Positions 47,392-56,007 of a DNA stretch of 64,000 nucleotides are shown one piece after another (the first letter of the stretch is position 1; every line of letters begins with the position of its first letter). The notes beneath the pieces are model-generated. The model saw nothing but the letters and a program-made list of their open reading frames with translations. It ran no database searches and was not told the DNA's origin. Source of the DNA: an uncultured Lactobacillus sp. (GTDB taxonomy: Bacteria; Bacillota; Bacilli; Lactobacillales; Lactobacillaceae); NCBI RefSeq assembly GCF_910589175.1, contig NZ_CAJURR010000010.1:4582-68581 (forward strand), given 5' to 3'. The position numbers and the translations under genes are program-made.

Positions 47392-47919
47392 ATTTAATTC
47401 ATAAGCTAAACGGCTCGGATCCTCTGGATCTTCATCAACCATAATAATCCCACGTTCAATAAAATTATGTTTTAAAGCTAAATGTTGCATAATTTTGTTT
47501 TTACGTGATGTATCAATTCTAAAATTTTTAATTCCTTGGTTTACCATAATCGAAATCAAATCTGAAAACATAAAATTAGCTAAATGCATCCCGCGATACT
47601 TACTGCTAATAGCTAAACGATGAAAAGTAGCATAATCATCGTTAGTATTTTTCCACTCACCATTTATTTTCTGATAAGTTGGCTCTATCCCAACAACACT
47701 TGCCGCATAACCAGCTACCTGATCATCTACCATTAAAACTAAGGCACTTTTATTTTTGATATCAGTTAAAATTGTATCTTCGTCCGGATAGGTTCCTTGC
47801 CATTGACTACTTCCGCTTTGCCTTAGAAAATCTTTTGCTTCATTAATAATAACCATGATATTCGATAAGTCATCATTAGTAGCATAGCGTGTGTAAATTA
47901 AAGTCATACTCTCACTCAT
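47386..47919 (-). CDS. GNAT-family N-acetyltransferase
   Basis: A 177-residue protein with the GNAT fold pattern: N-terminal YTRYATNDDLSNIMVIINEAKDFL, a central beta strand VLMVDDQVAGYAAS, and the acetyl-CoA loop region FHRLAISSKYRGMHLANFMFSDL. Substrate unknown. Two ATG starts (47919 and 47907) are possible and neither has a strong ribosome binding site. Confidence 0.8.
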   Translation of the reverse strand: MSESMTLIYTRYATNDDLSNIMVIINEAKDFLRQSGSSQWQGTYPDEDTILTDIKNKSALVLMVDDQVAGYAASVVGIEPTYQKINGEWKNTNDDYATFHRLAISSKYRGMHLANFMFSDLISIMVNQGIKNFRIDTSRKNKIMQHLALKHNFIERGIIMVDEDPEDPSRLAYELNL

Positions 47920-48008
47920 TTCATTTTTCTACTAGTATACCTAAAAAGAGCCTGCCAAATAAAGTTTTTTAAAACTTTGTTTGAAAGACTCTTAGTTAAT
48001 ACCCTGAG

Positions 48009-48081
48009 TGCTAACTGCCAGAATCGAACTGGCGACCTTCTCTTTACGAGGGAGATGCTCTACCGACTGAGCTAAGTTAGC
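48009..48081 (-). tRNA. tRNA-Thr (anticodon CGT)
   Basis: A 73-base cloverleaf with acceptor GCTAACT/AGTTAGC, D arm, anticodon loop CTCGTAA (CGT) and T arm TTCGATT. The anticodon stem TCTCC/AGAGA has a C-A mismatch next to the loop. No CCA is encoded. Confidence 0.92.
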
Positions 48082-48146
48082 AATTAACACTAGAATTATA
48101 ACAAAGATTTTCTTTCCCTGTAAAGCATCAGTAAGATTTTACAAAT

Positions 48147-48178
48147 AAAAAAGTCGAAGCACCATTACTTCGACTTTT
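48147..48178 (-). terminator. Terminator after the aldo/keto reductase gene
   Basis: The stem AAAAGTCGAAG/CTTCGACTTTT lies immediately after the stop codon, with T residues on the minus strand. Confidence 0.8.
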
Positions 48179-48180
48179 AA

Positions 48181-49038
48181 TTAAAAGTTAGCTGTATCTG
48201 GATCAGTAGCTAAGCCGCTAACTCCATGTAAACTATCTAATTTAGTCATCTGCTCATCATCTAATTCAAAATCAAATACATCAATATTAGCTGCAATGTA
48301 TTTATCGTGAACTGATTTAGGTAAAGGTAAAAATCCGTGTTCTAGCGACCAACGAATTAAAACTTGAGCCGGTGACTTTCCAACTTCATTAGCTATTTCG
48401 TTAACAACTTCATTTCCTAATAAACCACCAGTGCCTAATGGACTGTATGCTTCACTTAATAATCCTAACTCTTTATTTACTTTCACCACATCTGATTGTA
48501 AATCACTTGGATTAAGCATAATTTGGTTAACGGCTGGTTTTATTTCTGCAGTTTTAAGCAATTCCTCTAAGTGATGCTTTCTAAAATTAGAAACTCCAAT
48601 AGCTCTAATCTTACCTGCTTTAACTGCTTCTTCCATGGCTCTCCAGCTTTCTGCATTTGCTTCAGCCCAATGATCTCGAAGAGCCAATGGATTAGGCCAG
48701 TGAATTAAATATAAATCTAAATAATCTGTCCCTAAATTTTGCAAACTTTTATCAATTGCAGTTTTTGCTTCTTTATAACCATGATCCGCATTCCAAAGTT
48801 TAGTAGTGATAAATAAGTCATGGCGGTTAATGCCACTATTCTTAATTCCTTCTCCTACACTTTTTTCATTTCCATAAGCTGCGGCAGTATCAATATGTCT
48901 GTAGCCACTATTCAACGCTACTTCAACTGCGTGTTTTGCTACATCACCGTCTGGAGTTTGCCAAGTACCAAAACCAATAATTGGAATTTCGACACCATTA
49001 TTCAATGTGTATGTATCTTCAACTGAATTAAATTTCAT
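48181..49038 (-). CDS. Aldo/keto reductase
   Basis: An NADPH-dependent TIM-barrel reductase of about 285 residues. It carries GFGTWQ, the RHIDTAAAYGNE motif (catalytic Asp and Tyr), TTKLW (Lys), LYLIHWP (His) and the cofactor-binding LPKSV near the C-terminus. This is the 2,5-diketo-gluconate reductase-like (YvgN) branch, usually active on aldehydes such as methylglyoxal. The ATG at 49038 follows AGGAAA. It lies downstream of the flavoprotein gene on the same strand. Confidence 0.92.
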   Translation of the reverse strand: MKFNSVEDTYTLNNGVEIPIIGFGTWQTPDGDVAKHAVEVALNSGYRHIDTAAAYGNEKSVGEGIKNSGINRHDLFITTKLWNADHGYKEAKTAIDKSLQNLGTDYLDLYLIHWPNPLALRDHWAEANAESWRAMEEAVKAGKIRAIGVSNFRKHHLEELLKTAEIKPAVNQIMLNPSDLQSDVVKVNKELGLLSEAYSPLGTGGLLGNEVVNEIANEVGKSPAQVLIRWSLEHGFLPLPKSVHDKYIAANIDVFDFELDDEQMTKLDSLHGVSGLATDPDTANF

Positions 49039-49119
49039 ATTTTTCCTCATTTCTTTAATTACTTACATTATAAAAGTAATTTTTGCTTTTTTCATGAAAT
49101 TTGGCTTTTTACAATTAAT

Positions 49120-50451
49120 TTATTTAAATAAGTCATTAAAAGCTTCAGACATTGTCGGATGAGTATAAATCTGATCTCTTAAAACTGTATAGGATAAATG
49201 GGCCTTCATTGCTAAAGAAATCATGTTAATCAATTCATATGACTCAATTCCATAAAGTGTAGCCCCTAGAATTTTTTCAGTTTCTGGGTCAACGAGTGCC
49301 TTAAATAAACCTCTATTATCTTTTGCAACTTTTGCTTTAGGAATTGCTGTAACTGGCAACTTAAATAACTTGTATTCTTTTCCTAATTTATTTGCTTGCT
49401 TCTCATTTAAACCAACTTGAGACAAGGCAGGTGAAATAAATACACTATAAGGAACTACCTTTCGGTCACTGACCATGCGAGCACCCGTGCCAAACAATTG
49501 ATCTTTAATAATTCTAAAATCATCTAAAGAAATATAGGTAAATTGAAGACCTCCTTTAACATCCCCAATTGCCCATACATTGTCCACAGTAGTTCTTAGA
49601 AAATCATCTACTTTTATAGCGCCACGATCAGTTGTTTCAATCGCAGTATTTTCTAAACCTAAGTTTTCAGTATTTGGTTTACGACCAGTTGCTACCAAAA
49701 TTCGGTCTGCATTAATCGTTTTTCTTTTTCCATTTACTTGATAAGTAACTGTTGCATCACTTGTTTCATCAATAATTTTTTCAATATCAGCACCAAGTTC
49801 AAACTTAATACCAGCGTCTTCCATATCTTTTCTTACTGCATTACTAATATCCTCATCTTCACGCGCTAAAAATTCCTTATTATGATCAAGAACTGTAACT
49901 TTACTACCATATTTTGCAAACATGTTAGCAAATTCCAAACCAATATATCCCGCTCCAATAATTGTTAAATTCTTTGGCATCTTCTTTTCATCCATTGCTT
50001 GAGTTGAATCAAGGATATACTTGCTTTCTTTTAAGCCAGGGATTGGTAACATCACTGGAACTGCACCAGTATTAATGAAAATACGGTCTCCTTTATACCG
50101 AGCTTTTTTACCATTCGGAAGTTCTACTTCAATTTCATGATCAGCAATAAAATGAGCTTTTCCGTCTAATACAGTTACAGTCTTTTCATCTGCAAGCATA
50201 TGATAGTTTTTCTCTCGCAATTGTGCAGTCATTTCATTTTTACCATTTACTGCATCCACATAAGAAACACCATTTGCTGCTTCAATAATTAATCTTTTTG
50301 AAGGTAGGCAGGCAATATTAATGCAAGTACCTCCATACATCTTATTAGATTTTTCAATTACTAATACTTCTTCTCCCTTTTGTGCTAAAAACTTAGCTAA
50401 GGTTTTCCCACCTTTTCCAAAGCCGATAATTATATTTTTAATTGTTTCCAT
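49120..50451 (-). CDS. RclA/Har-like flavoprotein disulfide reductase
   Basis: A class I pyridine nucleotide-disulfide oxidoreductase of 443 residues. It has an N-terminal FAD loop (IIIGFGKGGKTLAKFL), a redox pair Cys43/Cys48 in GGTCINIACLPSK, a second dinucleotide fold (IIGAGYIGLEFANMF), ATGRKPN, and a C-terminal dimerisation domain with YTHPTMSEA. The Cys spacing and the GFGKxGKTLA opening resemble RclA (E. coli) and Har (streptococci), which protect against hypochlorous/hypothiocyanous acids. The assignment is by pattern; mercuric or dihydrolipoamide reductase-like functions are less likely. Confidence 0.82.
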   Translation of the reverse strand: METIKNIIIGFGKGGKTLAKFLAQKGEEVLVIEKSNKMYGGTCINIACLPSKRLIIEAANGVSYVDAVNGKNEMTAQLREKNYHMLADEKTVTVLDGKAHFIADHEIEVELPNGKKARYKGDRIFINTGAVPVMLPIPGLKESKYILDSTQAMDEKKMPKNLTIIGAGYIGLEFANMFAKYGSKVTVLDHNKEFLAREDEDISNAVRKDMEDAGIKFELGADIEKIIDETSDATVTYQVNGKRKTINADRILVATGRKPNTENLGLENTAIETTDRGAIKVDDFLRTTVDNVWAIGDVKGGLQFTYISLDDFRIIKDQLFGTGARMVSDRKVVPYSVFISPALSQVGLNEKQANKLGKEYKLFKLPVTAIPKAKVAKDNRGLFKALVDPETEKILGATLYGIESYELINMISLAMKAHLSYTVLRDQIYTHPTMSEAFNDLFK

Positions 50452-50575
50452 ATTATTTTCCTCTTACTTTTTATAAGCTTATTCTTTTAACTATTATTTT
50501 ATACATATAATATTAATTTGCATCTTTTATGCTTATAATTTTTATATGAAATCATTTTATTTAATAGGTAAAAAA

Positions 50576-51343
50576 ATGGGTATTGTAGAACAACATATAA
50601 AAATGGCAAAAAAGCATAATGAAATAATAGGGAAAAAATACAAGACTGAAATAAAGCATAGTGCTATACAAAGTAAAATATTTACCAATGCCTCAGAAGT
50701 GAAATATACAGGAAATAATTACCCTATTTTAAGTTTTAAAAATATGGATTCAGCACATGCGGGAATATCTCTAAAAGAAAAAGATCCTAACTCAAAAGTA
50801 GCTATACTTAATTTTGCAAATTACACCATACCAGGAGGAGGCTACTTACACGGAGCACTAGCTCAAGAAGAAGTTTTATGTCATCAATCAGATCTTTATC
50901 AAGTTTTAACCAAATTTTCTCAATACTATAGATGGAATCACACGCATCTCAATCAAAACTTATATGAACATCGTGCTCTTTATACTCCTAATATTGTATT
51001 TACAAATTTAGACGGAAGTTTTGTTAATACACTAGACATTATCACTTGTGCTGCTCCTTGTTATACTATCGCCAAACATAATAATATTTCTTATGAAAAA
51101 GCTTGTGTAGTACTAAAGAAAAGAATGGAATTTGTAAAAAACATTGCTGAATATGAAAGAGTAGATAAATTAATTTTAGGGGCTTGGGGAACTGGCGCAT
51201 TTGGTTTTCGTGAAATTGAAGTTGCTAAAATGTGACATGATGTATGGCGCACTACTTCACCGATTAAAGAAATACAATTTGCAGTAATAGATCATTTAGG
51301 ATTTCAAAATGCACAAATTTTTAAATCAGAATTTTCAAACTAA
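50576..51343 (+). pseudogene. TIGR02452-family (microbial PARG/macrodomain-like) protein, interrupted by one stop codon
   Basis: A protein of the TIGR02452/microbial poly(ADP-ribose) glycohydrolase group: NFANYTIPGGGYLHGALAQEE is the ADP-ribose-binding signature, followed by LILGAWGTGAFG. The frame meets TGA at 51233-51235, then continues open for another 35 codons (VWRTTSPIKEIQFAVID...) to TAA at 51341-51343, as expected for the family C-terminus. A single TGG-to-TGA change would explain it. The ATG at 50576 is preferred because AGGT precedes it; another ATG is at 50546. The truncated product may be inactive or partly active. Confidence 0.8.
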
Positions 51344-51404
51344 TCTAGTATGATAAAATTAACTTGATTCGGTTATTATTTATTTAAAAAGGAGTAACAC
51401 GTTA

Positions 51405-52397
51405 ATGCGAGTATTAGTTATCGGCGGAGCTGGTTACATTGGCTCTCACGCTGTTAGAAAATTAATTGAAGAAGGAAACGATGTTGTTGTCCTTGATTCT
51501 CTCTACACTGGTCACAGAAAGGCCGTGGACAAGAGAGCTAAATTCTATCAAGGTGACATTGAAGATACTAATTTAGTAAGCAAAATCTTGCGTGATGAAA
51601 ATATTGACGCAGTAATGCACTTTGCTGCTTACTCATTAGTTGGTGAATCAGTTAAGAAACCTTTGAAATACTACGATAATAATGTTTCTGGGATGATTTC
51701 ACTACTTCAAGCTATGGAAGATGCTAAAGTTAAATATTTAGTCTTCTCTTCTAGTGCTGCTACTTACGGTATTCCTGAAAAATTACCAATTACTGAAGAC
51801 ACTCCATTAAATCCAATTAACCCATATGGTGAAACTAAGATGATGATGGAAAAGATTATGCACTGGGCTGACAAGGCTAATGGCATTAAGTCAATCGCCC
51901 TTCGTTACTTCAATGTAGCTGGTGCTTCAAGTGATGGCTCAATCGGTGAAGATCACGGACCTGAAACTCACTTGATTCCTAACATTTTAAAGAGTGCTAT
52001 TGCAGGCGACGGTAACTTCACTATTTTTGGGGATGACTATAACACTAAAGATGGTACTAACGTCCGTGACTATGTTCAAGTTGAAGACCTAATTGATGCT
52101 CATATCTTAGCTCTTAAGCATGTGATGGACACTAATAAATCTGATGTCTTTAACTTAGGTACTGCTCAAGGATACTCTAACTTAGAAATTCTTGAAGCTG
52201 CTAAAAAAGTTACTGGTATCGACATTCCTTACACCATTGGTGCAAGAAGAGGCGGAGACCCTGATTCCTTAGTTGCTGATTCAAGCAAAGCTCGTAAAGT
52301 TTTAGGCTGGAAGCCAAAACACGAAGATGTTGATGACGTAATTGCTACTGCCTGGAACTGGCACAAGAGTCACCCAAAAGGTTACGAAGATAAATAA
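51405..52397 (+). CDS. galE: UDP-glucose 4-epimerase
   Basis: Interconverts UDP-glucose and UDP-galactose for galactose use and surface glycans. The NAD-binding GGAGYIGSH loop, the catalytic Ser in SSSAATYG, the YxxxK pair in NPYGETK, and RYFNVAGA are all present; 330 residues are standard. The gene has a strong AAAGGAG ribosome binding site and uses codons typical of highly expressed genes, unlike the broken gene just upstream. It is not in a Leloir operon here. Confidence 0.96.
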   Translation: MRVLVIGGAGYIGSHAVRKLIEEGNDVVVLDSLYTGHRKAVDKRAKFYQGDIEDTNLVSKILRDENIDAVMHFAAYSLVGESVKKPLKYYDNNVSGMISLLQAMEDAKVKYLVFSSSAATYGIPEKLPITEDTPLNPINPYGETKMMMEKIMHWADKANGIKSIALRYFNVAGASSDGSIGEDHGPETHLIPNILKSAIAGDGNFTIFGDDYNTKDGTNVRDYVQVEDLIDAHILALKHVMDTNKSDVFNLGTAQGYSNLEILEAAKKVTGIDIPYTIGARRGGDPDSLVADSSKARKVLGWKPKHEDVDDVIATAWNWHKSHPKGYEDK

Positions 52398-52400
52398 ATC

Positions 52401-52440
52401 AAAAAATCCATTCAATCATCACGACTGAATGGATTTTTTT
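52401..52440 (+). terminator. Bidirectional terminator between galE and the helicase gene
   Basis: The stem AAAAAATCCATTCA/TGAATGGATTTTTT lies between two converging genes and overlaps the end of the Shango-like operon. Confidence 0.85.
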
Positions 52441-54662
52441 TATTGCAATTGATTAACGCATTTTCTCATTTCTTCAATATCTAAAATACTATGAGCAAAT
52501 TCTTTTCTCACTAATTCATCGGGCAGATATTCATCATATTTATCAAATACCGGTACTTCATTTGGATACACTAGCTCTAATGGGTCAAAATCCTTATTAG
52601 CTTCTTCTACTAAAATTTTCAAAAATTCTTCTTTACTTACATCCATTGCAAATTGCATAAAATACGGACGACTAGAATTAAAGCCACGCAAGCCAATTCG
52701 CTTAGCACACTTAATTTTAATTAATCTTTCTAAAGCCAAAAATGCATATGTACCTGTCCAAGGAAAGAGACACCACATTTTTCCGCCTAAGTTAATCAAA
52801 TTACTTTCTAGCATCCCCGAAGTTTTAGCCGTATCACGCACTTCTTTAAGACGTGCAATAGCATGTTTCATTAAATATGGGTACTGCTTTTTCTCGGTTA
52901 AAATTTTATTCATTCTTTGTAAAATCTCAGGTTGAATATCGCCTGCAACATCCCCAAAATATGCCGGAATACGTCCCTTAACAGGATGGCAATAGACTTG
53001 ATGTCGTTTACGATCTACATCCTCTACTACCCAAACACGACCGGCAATTGCTATTTTATCTCCAACCGGCGGTGGTTTAACAATAGTTCCCAGCTCTTCT
53101 GATTCTGACTTAACAGAATATTCTTCATTTTCTTGAAAAACAGCATAAAACTTAAAATTATTAACTATGCGTTCACCGCTTAGACCTACAATTAAACCAC
53201 CATTTTCAGTTTGCTGAATATGATCTTCTTTAATTAGATGCCTAAGTAATACTCGATAATCATCTTGACTAACATTTCGAAAATAATGCAGTGTCAATAC
53301 TCGCGAAGCTAACTCTGCAGGCGTCATTTCACCATTTGAAGCTAAAGTAGACATTGTCTGATGATAGAGCAAACTATACGGTAAGCGATTGGGTTCAGGA
53401 GGTTCTACCCATCTTTCTTCTAAATATAGTTGAACTAAAGCAATTCCTTGTAATAAAGACCATGGAATAATCTCAGGAAGCATCGCACGGGACTCAGGAT
53501 GTGATTCGCGCATTACAAACCACATTTCCGAAGGATTGCCTCTACGCCCCGTCCTCCCCATCCTTTGTAAAAAGCCAGATACAGTAAATGGTGCATCAAT
53601 CTGAAAGGCACGCTCTAATTTTCCAATATCGATACCTAATTCAAGTGTGGCAGTGGCACAAGTAGTCATCAAAGAGTCTTCATCTTTCATTTCTGCCTCA
53701 GCTGTTTGCCGATAAGCAGCCGACAGATTACCATGATGAATTAAAAAACGATCTGGCTCATGTTTTACTTCACAGTACTGCCTCAATACCTGACAAACTG
53801 CTTCACATTCTTCCCGGCTATTAGTAAAGACTAAGCATTTTTTGCCGCGTGTATGTTCAAAAATATAAGCCATTGATGGATCAGCTGTGTTTGGAGCTTG
53901 GTCACTTTTTTCATCTAAAACTGGTTGCGCGGGATCAAAATCATTACTATCAGCCTGTGGACCATTATCGTAAAAGTGTTCCATCGATAGCCGCCAAACT
54001 TGCCCACTTCCTTCTCCTTTAGGAGCCCTAGTTTTACGTTTAGAACCAGCATCTAAAAATGCAGCAGCAGATTTTGTATCACCAATTGTTGCAGAAAGTC
54101 CAATACGACGAGGATCAACACCGGCTATTTTAGATAATCTCTCGATCAAACAAAAAGTTTGTCCTCCACGGTCAGATCTTAAAAAGGAATGTAATTCATC
54201 AATCACAATATATCTCAGATTATGAAATAAGTTGGGAATATCCATGTGTTTATTAATCATCAATGACTCTAAAGATTCTGGTGTGATTTGTAAAATACCA
54301 GAGGGATGTTTAAGTAATTTTCTTTTTTGTGTCTGAGTCACTTCCCCATGCCAACGCCATATAGGAATATCAACATCCTGACAAAGTTCGTTTAAACGTT
54401 CATATTGATCATTAATTAATGCTTTTAGTGGGGAAATGTACAGTACACCCACTGATTGAGGAGGATTTTCATAGAGATTAGTTAAAATTGGAAAAAAAGC
54501 AGCTTCCGTCTTACCAGAAGCAGTCGAAGCAGCTAACAAGACATTATCTTGACTATTAAAAATAGTTTCTGCTGCTCCAACTTGAATGGAACGGAGATTT
54601 TTCCAACCATGTTCATAAATATAATCTTGAATAAAGGGAGCAAAACGTGTAAAAATATCCAT
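52440..54662 (-). CDS. Lhr-like SF2 helicase, Shango SngC-like
   Basis: A 740-residue DEAD/DEAH-box helicase with LRSIQVGAAETI (Q motif), ASTASGKTEA (Walker A), YISPLKALINDQ (Ia), VIDELHSF (motif II), GLSATI (III), and LIHHGNLSA, TATLELGIDIG and QRMGRTGRRG (IV-VI), followed by an Lhr-type C-terminal region. It resembles BrxHI and the helicase of Shango. It starts 8 bases after the ATPase gene and is the last gene of the three-gene operon. Role inferred: nucleic acid processing during phage attack. Confidence 0.85.
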   Translation of the reverse strand: MDIFTRFAPFIQDYIYEHGWKNLRSIQVGAAETIFNSQDNVLLAASTASGKTEAAFFPILTNLYENPPQSVGVLYISPLKALINDQYERLNELCQDVDIPIWRWHGEVTQTQKRKLLKHPSGILQITPESLESLMINKHMDIPNLFHNLRYIVIDELHSFLRSDRGGQTFCLIERLSKIAGVDPRRIGLSATIGDTKSAAAFLDAGSKRKTRAPKGEGSGQVWRLSMEHFYDNGPQADSNDFDPAQPVLDEKSDQAPNTADPSMAYIFEHTRGKKCLVFTNSREECEAVCQVLRQYCEVKHEPDRFLIHHGNLSAAYRQTAEAEMKDEDSLMTTCATATLELGIDIGKLERAFQIDAPFTVSGFLQRMGRTGRRGNPSEMWFVMRESHPESRAMLPEIIPWSLLQGIALVQLYLEERWVEPPEPNRLPYSLLYHQTMSTLASNGEMTPAELASRVLTLHYFRNVSQDDYRVLLRHLIKEDHIQQTENGGLIVGLSGERIVNNFKFYAVFQENEEYSVKSESEELGTIVKPPPVGDKIAIAGRVWVVEDVDRKRHQVYCHPVKGRIPAYFGDVAGDIQPEILQRMNKILTEKKQYPYLMKHAIARLKEVRDTAKTSGMLESNLINLGGKMWCLFPWTGTYAFLALERLIKIKCAKRIGLRGFNSSRPYFMQFAMDVSKEEFLKILVEEANKDFDPLELVYPNEVPVFDKYDEYLPDELVRKEFAHSILDIEEMRKCVNQLQ

Positions 54663-54669
54663 TTTTCAC

Positions 54670-56004
54670 TTAAATTCTAAACTCAGCAAAATCATCTAAC
54701 TTCTCATTAGAAACTGCCTCTGATTCGGCATAAGAAAACTTATCTGAATTAAGTAGTTTTTCAACGTCAGTCTCTGGATTTTGCCAAACAATGTCTAATA
54801 ATTCAATAAAATCACGAATAATCTCACGTGGCGTAATATTTGTTGATGCTCCCACACGTGAATATTCAATTTTTATGAACTTTTGTAAATCATCTTCTGT
54901 AATTGCCTTTTCATATCCATACAGATTAGCATGCATCTCTGCAAGTTTTTCAGTTAAGACAAGCATTTCTTCTGGGGTAAGAGGATCAAGCTTAATAACA
55001 GGTGCATACATATCTCTATTCCCAGCTTCAGAAAATTTTCCACTAGCAAGACGTGAGCGTAATGCTTCATATGAATATACTCCGCGTCTCTTATCTTCAA
55101 TTGCCTGCGGGGTTCCACCCATAATAATTCCAAGATACTTCGACTTTCCTTGTAAGGCATCATTGTACATTGTTAATATCTTTTCATAGTTATATTGGCG
55201 GCTAATACTATTTGGAATCTTATAAATATTGACCAATTCATCAATCATAATCATCAAGCCCGCATATCCAGCTTGTCTAAAGAATGATGCGAACAACTTT
55301 AAGTACTCATACCAATCATCATCAGATATTACGATATCGACTCCTAATTCTTTTTTAGCCTGTGTTTTATTGGCATATTCACCTCTAAACCACTTAACAA
55401 CTTTGGCTTTTGTTTCCTCATCGTCATTGATATAGGCTTGATAATACATTTCAAGTAACTTTGCAAAATCAAACCCGTGCACTAATTCAGAAAGATTAGA
55501 AATTACTGCATAAATTTTCTTATTGACTGCATCTTCAAAGGCGGGAGTATCATCATTTAATCCCGTATCTGTTCTAACCTGCATTTGAACTGAATTAATC
55601 CAGCGATCCAAAATTAAGGTTAGTGCTCCACCTTCCGGTCTAGTTTTGGTGGAAAGATTTTGAATTAGTTCTCGATAAGTTGCTAATCCTTGGCCTTTTC
55701 CACCCTGCAGCCGTCTTTCTGGCGACAAATCACCATCAACCACAACAAAATTTTTATCCATTACATAATTTCTAATGGTTTGAAGTAAGAAACTCTTTCC
55801 CGAGCCATACCGACCCACTATAAATCTAAAAGAAGCTCCTCCGTCTTTGATTAGCTCTACATCATGTAATAAAGCTTCAACTTCGGCTTTTCTTCCGACA
55901 GTAATGTATGGTAATCCGATTCTAGGTACTACCCCACCTTTTAAAGAATTCAAAATAGTTTGAGCTATTCTTTTAGGCACTTTTCTATTTTTATCAATAG
56001 CCAT
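54670..56004 (-). CDS. BrxD-like ATP-binding protein (DUF2791), Shango SngB-like
   Basis: A 444-residue P-loop ATPase with Walker A GRYGSGKS (64-71), the sensor-type DGDLSPERRLQG stretch and a Walker B-like GLMIMIDELVNIY. This is the BREX BrxD/DUF2791 pattern, an ATPase usually encoded next to an Lhr-like helicase. It lies 3 bases after the TerB-domain gene and 8 bases before the helicase gene. No pglX, pglZ or brxC is present in the window, so this is not a BREX locus; the set fits Shango. Confidence 0.85.
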   Translation of the reverse strand: MAIDKNRKVPKRIAQTILNSLKGGVVPRIGLPYITVGRKAEVEALLHDVELIKDGGASFRFIVGRYGSGKSFLLQTIRNYVMDKNFVVVDGDLSPERRLQGGKGQGLATYRELIQNLSTKTRPEGGALTLILDRWINSVQMQVRTDTGLNDDTPAFEDAVNKKIYAVISNLSELVHGFDFAKLLEMYYQAYINDDEETKAKVVKWFRGEYANKTQAKKELGVDIVISDDDWYEYLKLFASFFRQAGYAGLMIMIDELVNIYKIPNSISRQYNYEKILTMYNDALQGKSKYLGIIMGGTPQAIEDKRRGVYSYEALRSRLASGKFSEAGNRDMYAPVIKLDPLTPEEMLVLTEKLAEMHANLYGYEKAITEDDLQKFIKIEYSRVGASTNITPREIIRDFIELLDIVWQNPETDVEKLLNSDKFSYAESEAVSNEKLDDFAEFRI

Positions 56005-56007
56005 ACT

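Noticed and set aside
51233-51235. Selenocysteine or programmed read-through at the TGA in the macrodomain-like gene
   Set aside because: No hairpin resembling a SECIS element is evident after the codon and lactobacilli are not known for selenoproteins; a nonsense mutation is simpler.
52440-56004. BREX system, suggested by BrxD-like and BrxHI-like proteins
   Set aside because: No PglX methylase, PglZ phosphatase or BrxC/PglY is present in the window; the TerB partner fits Shango better.
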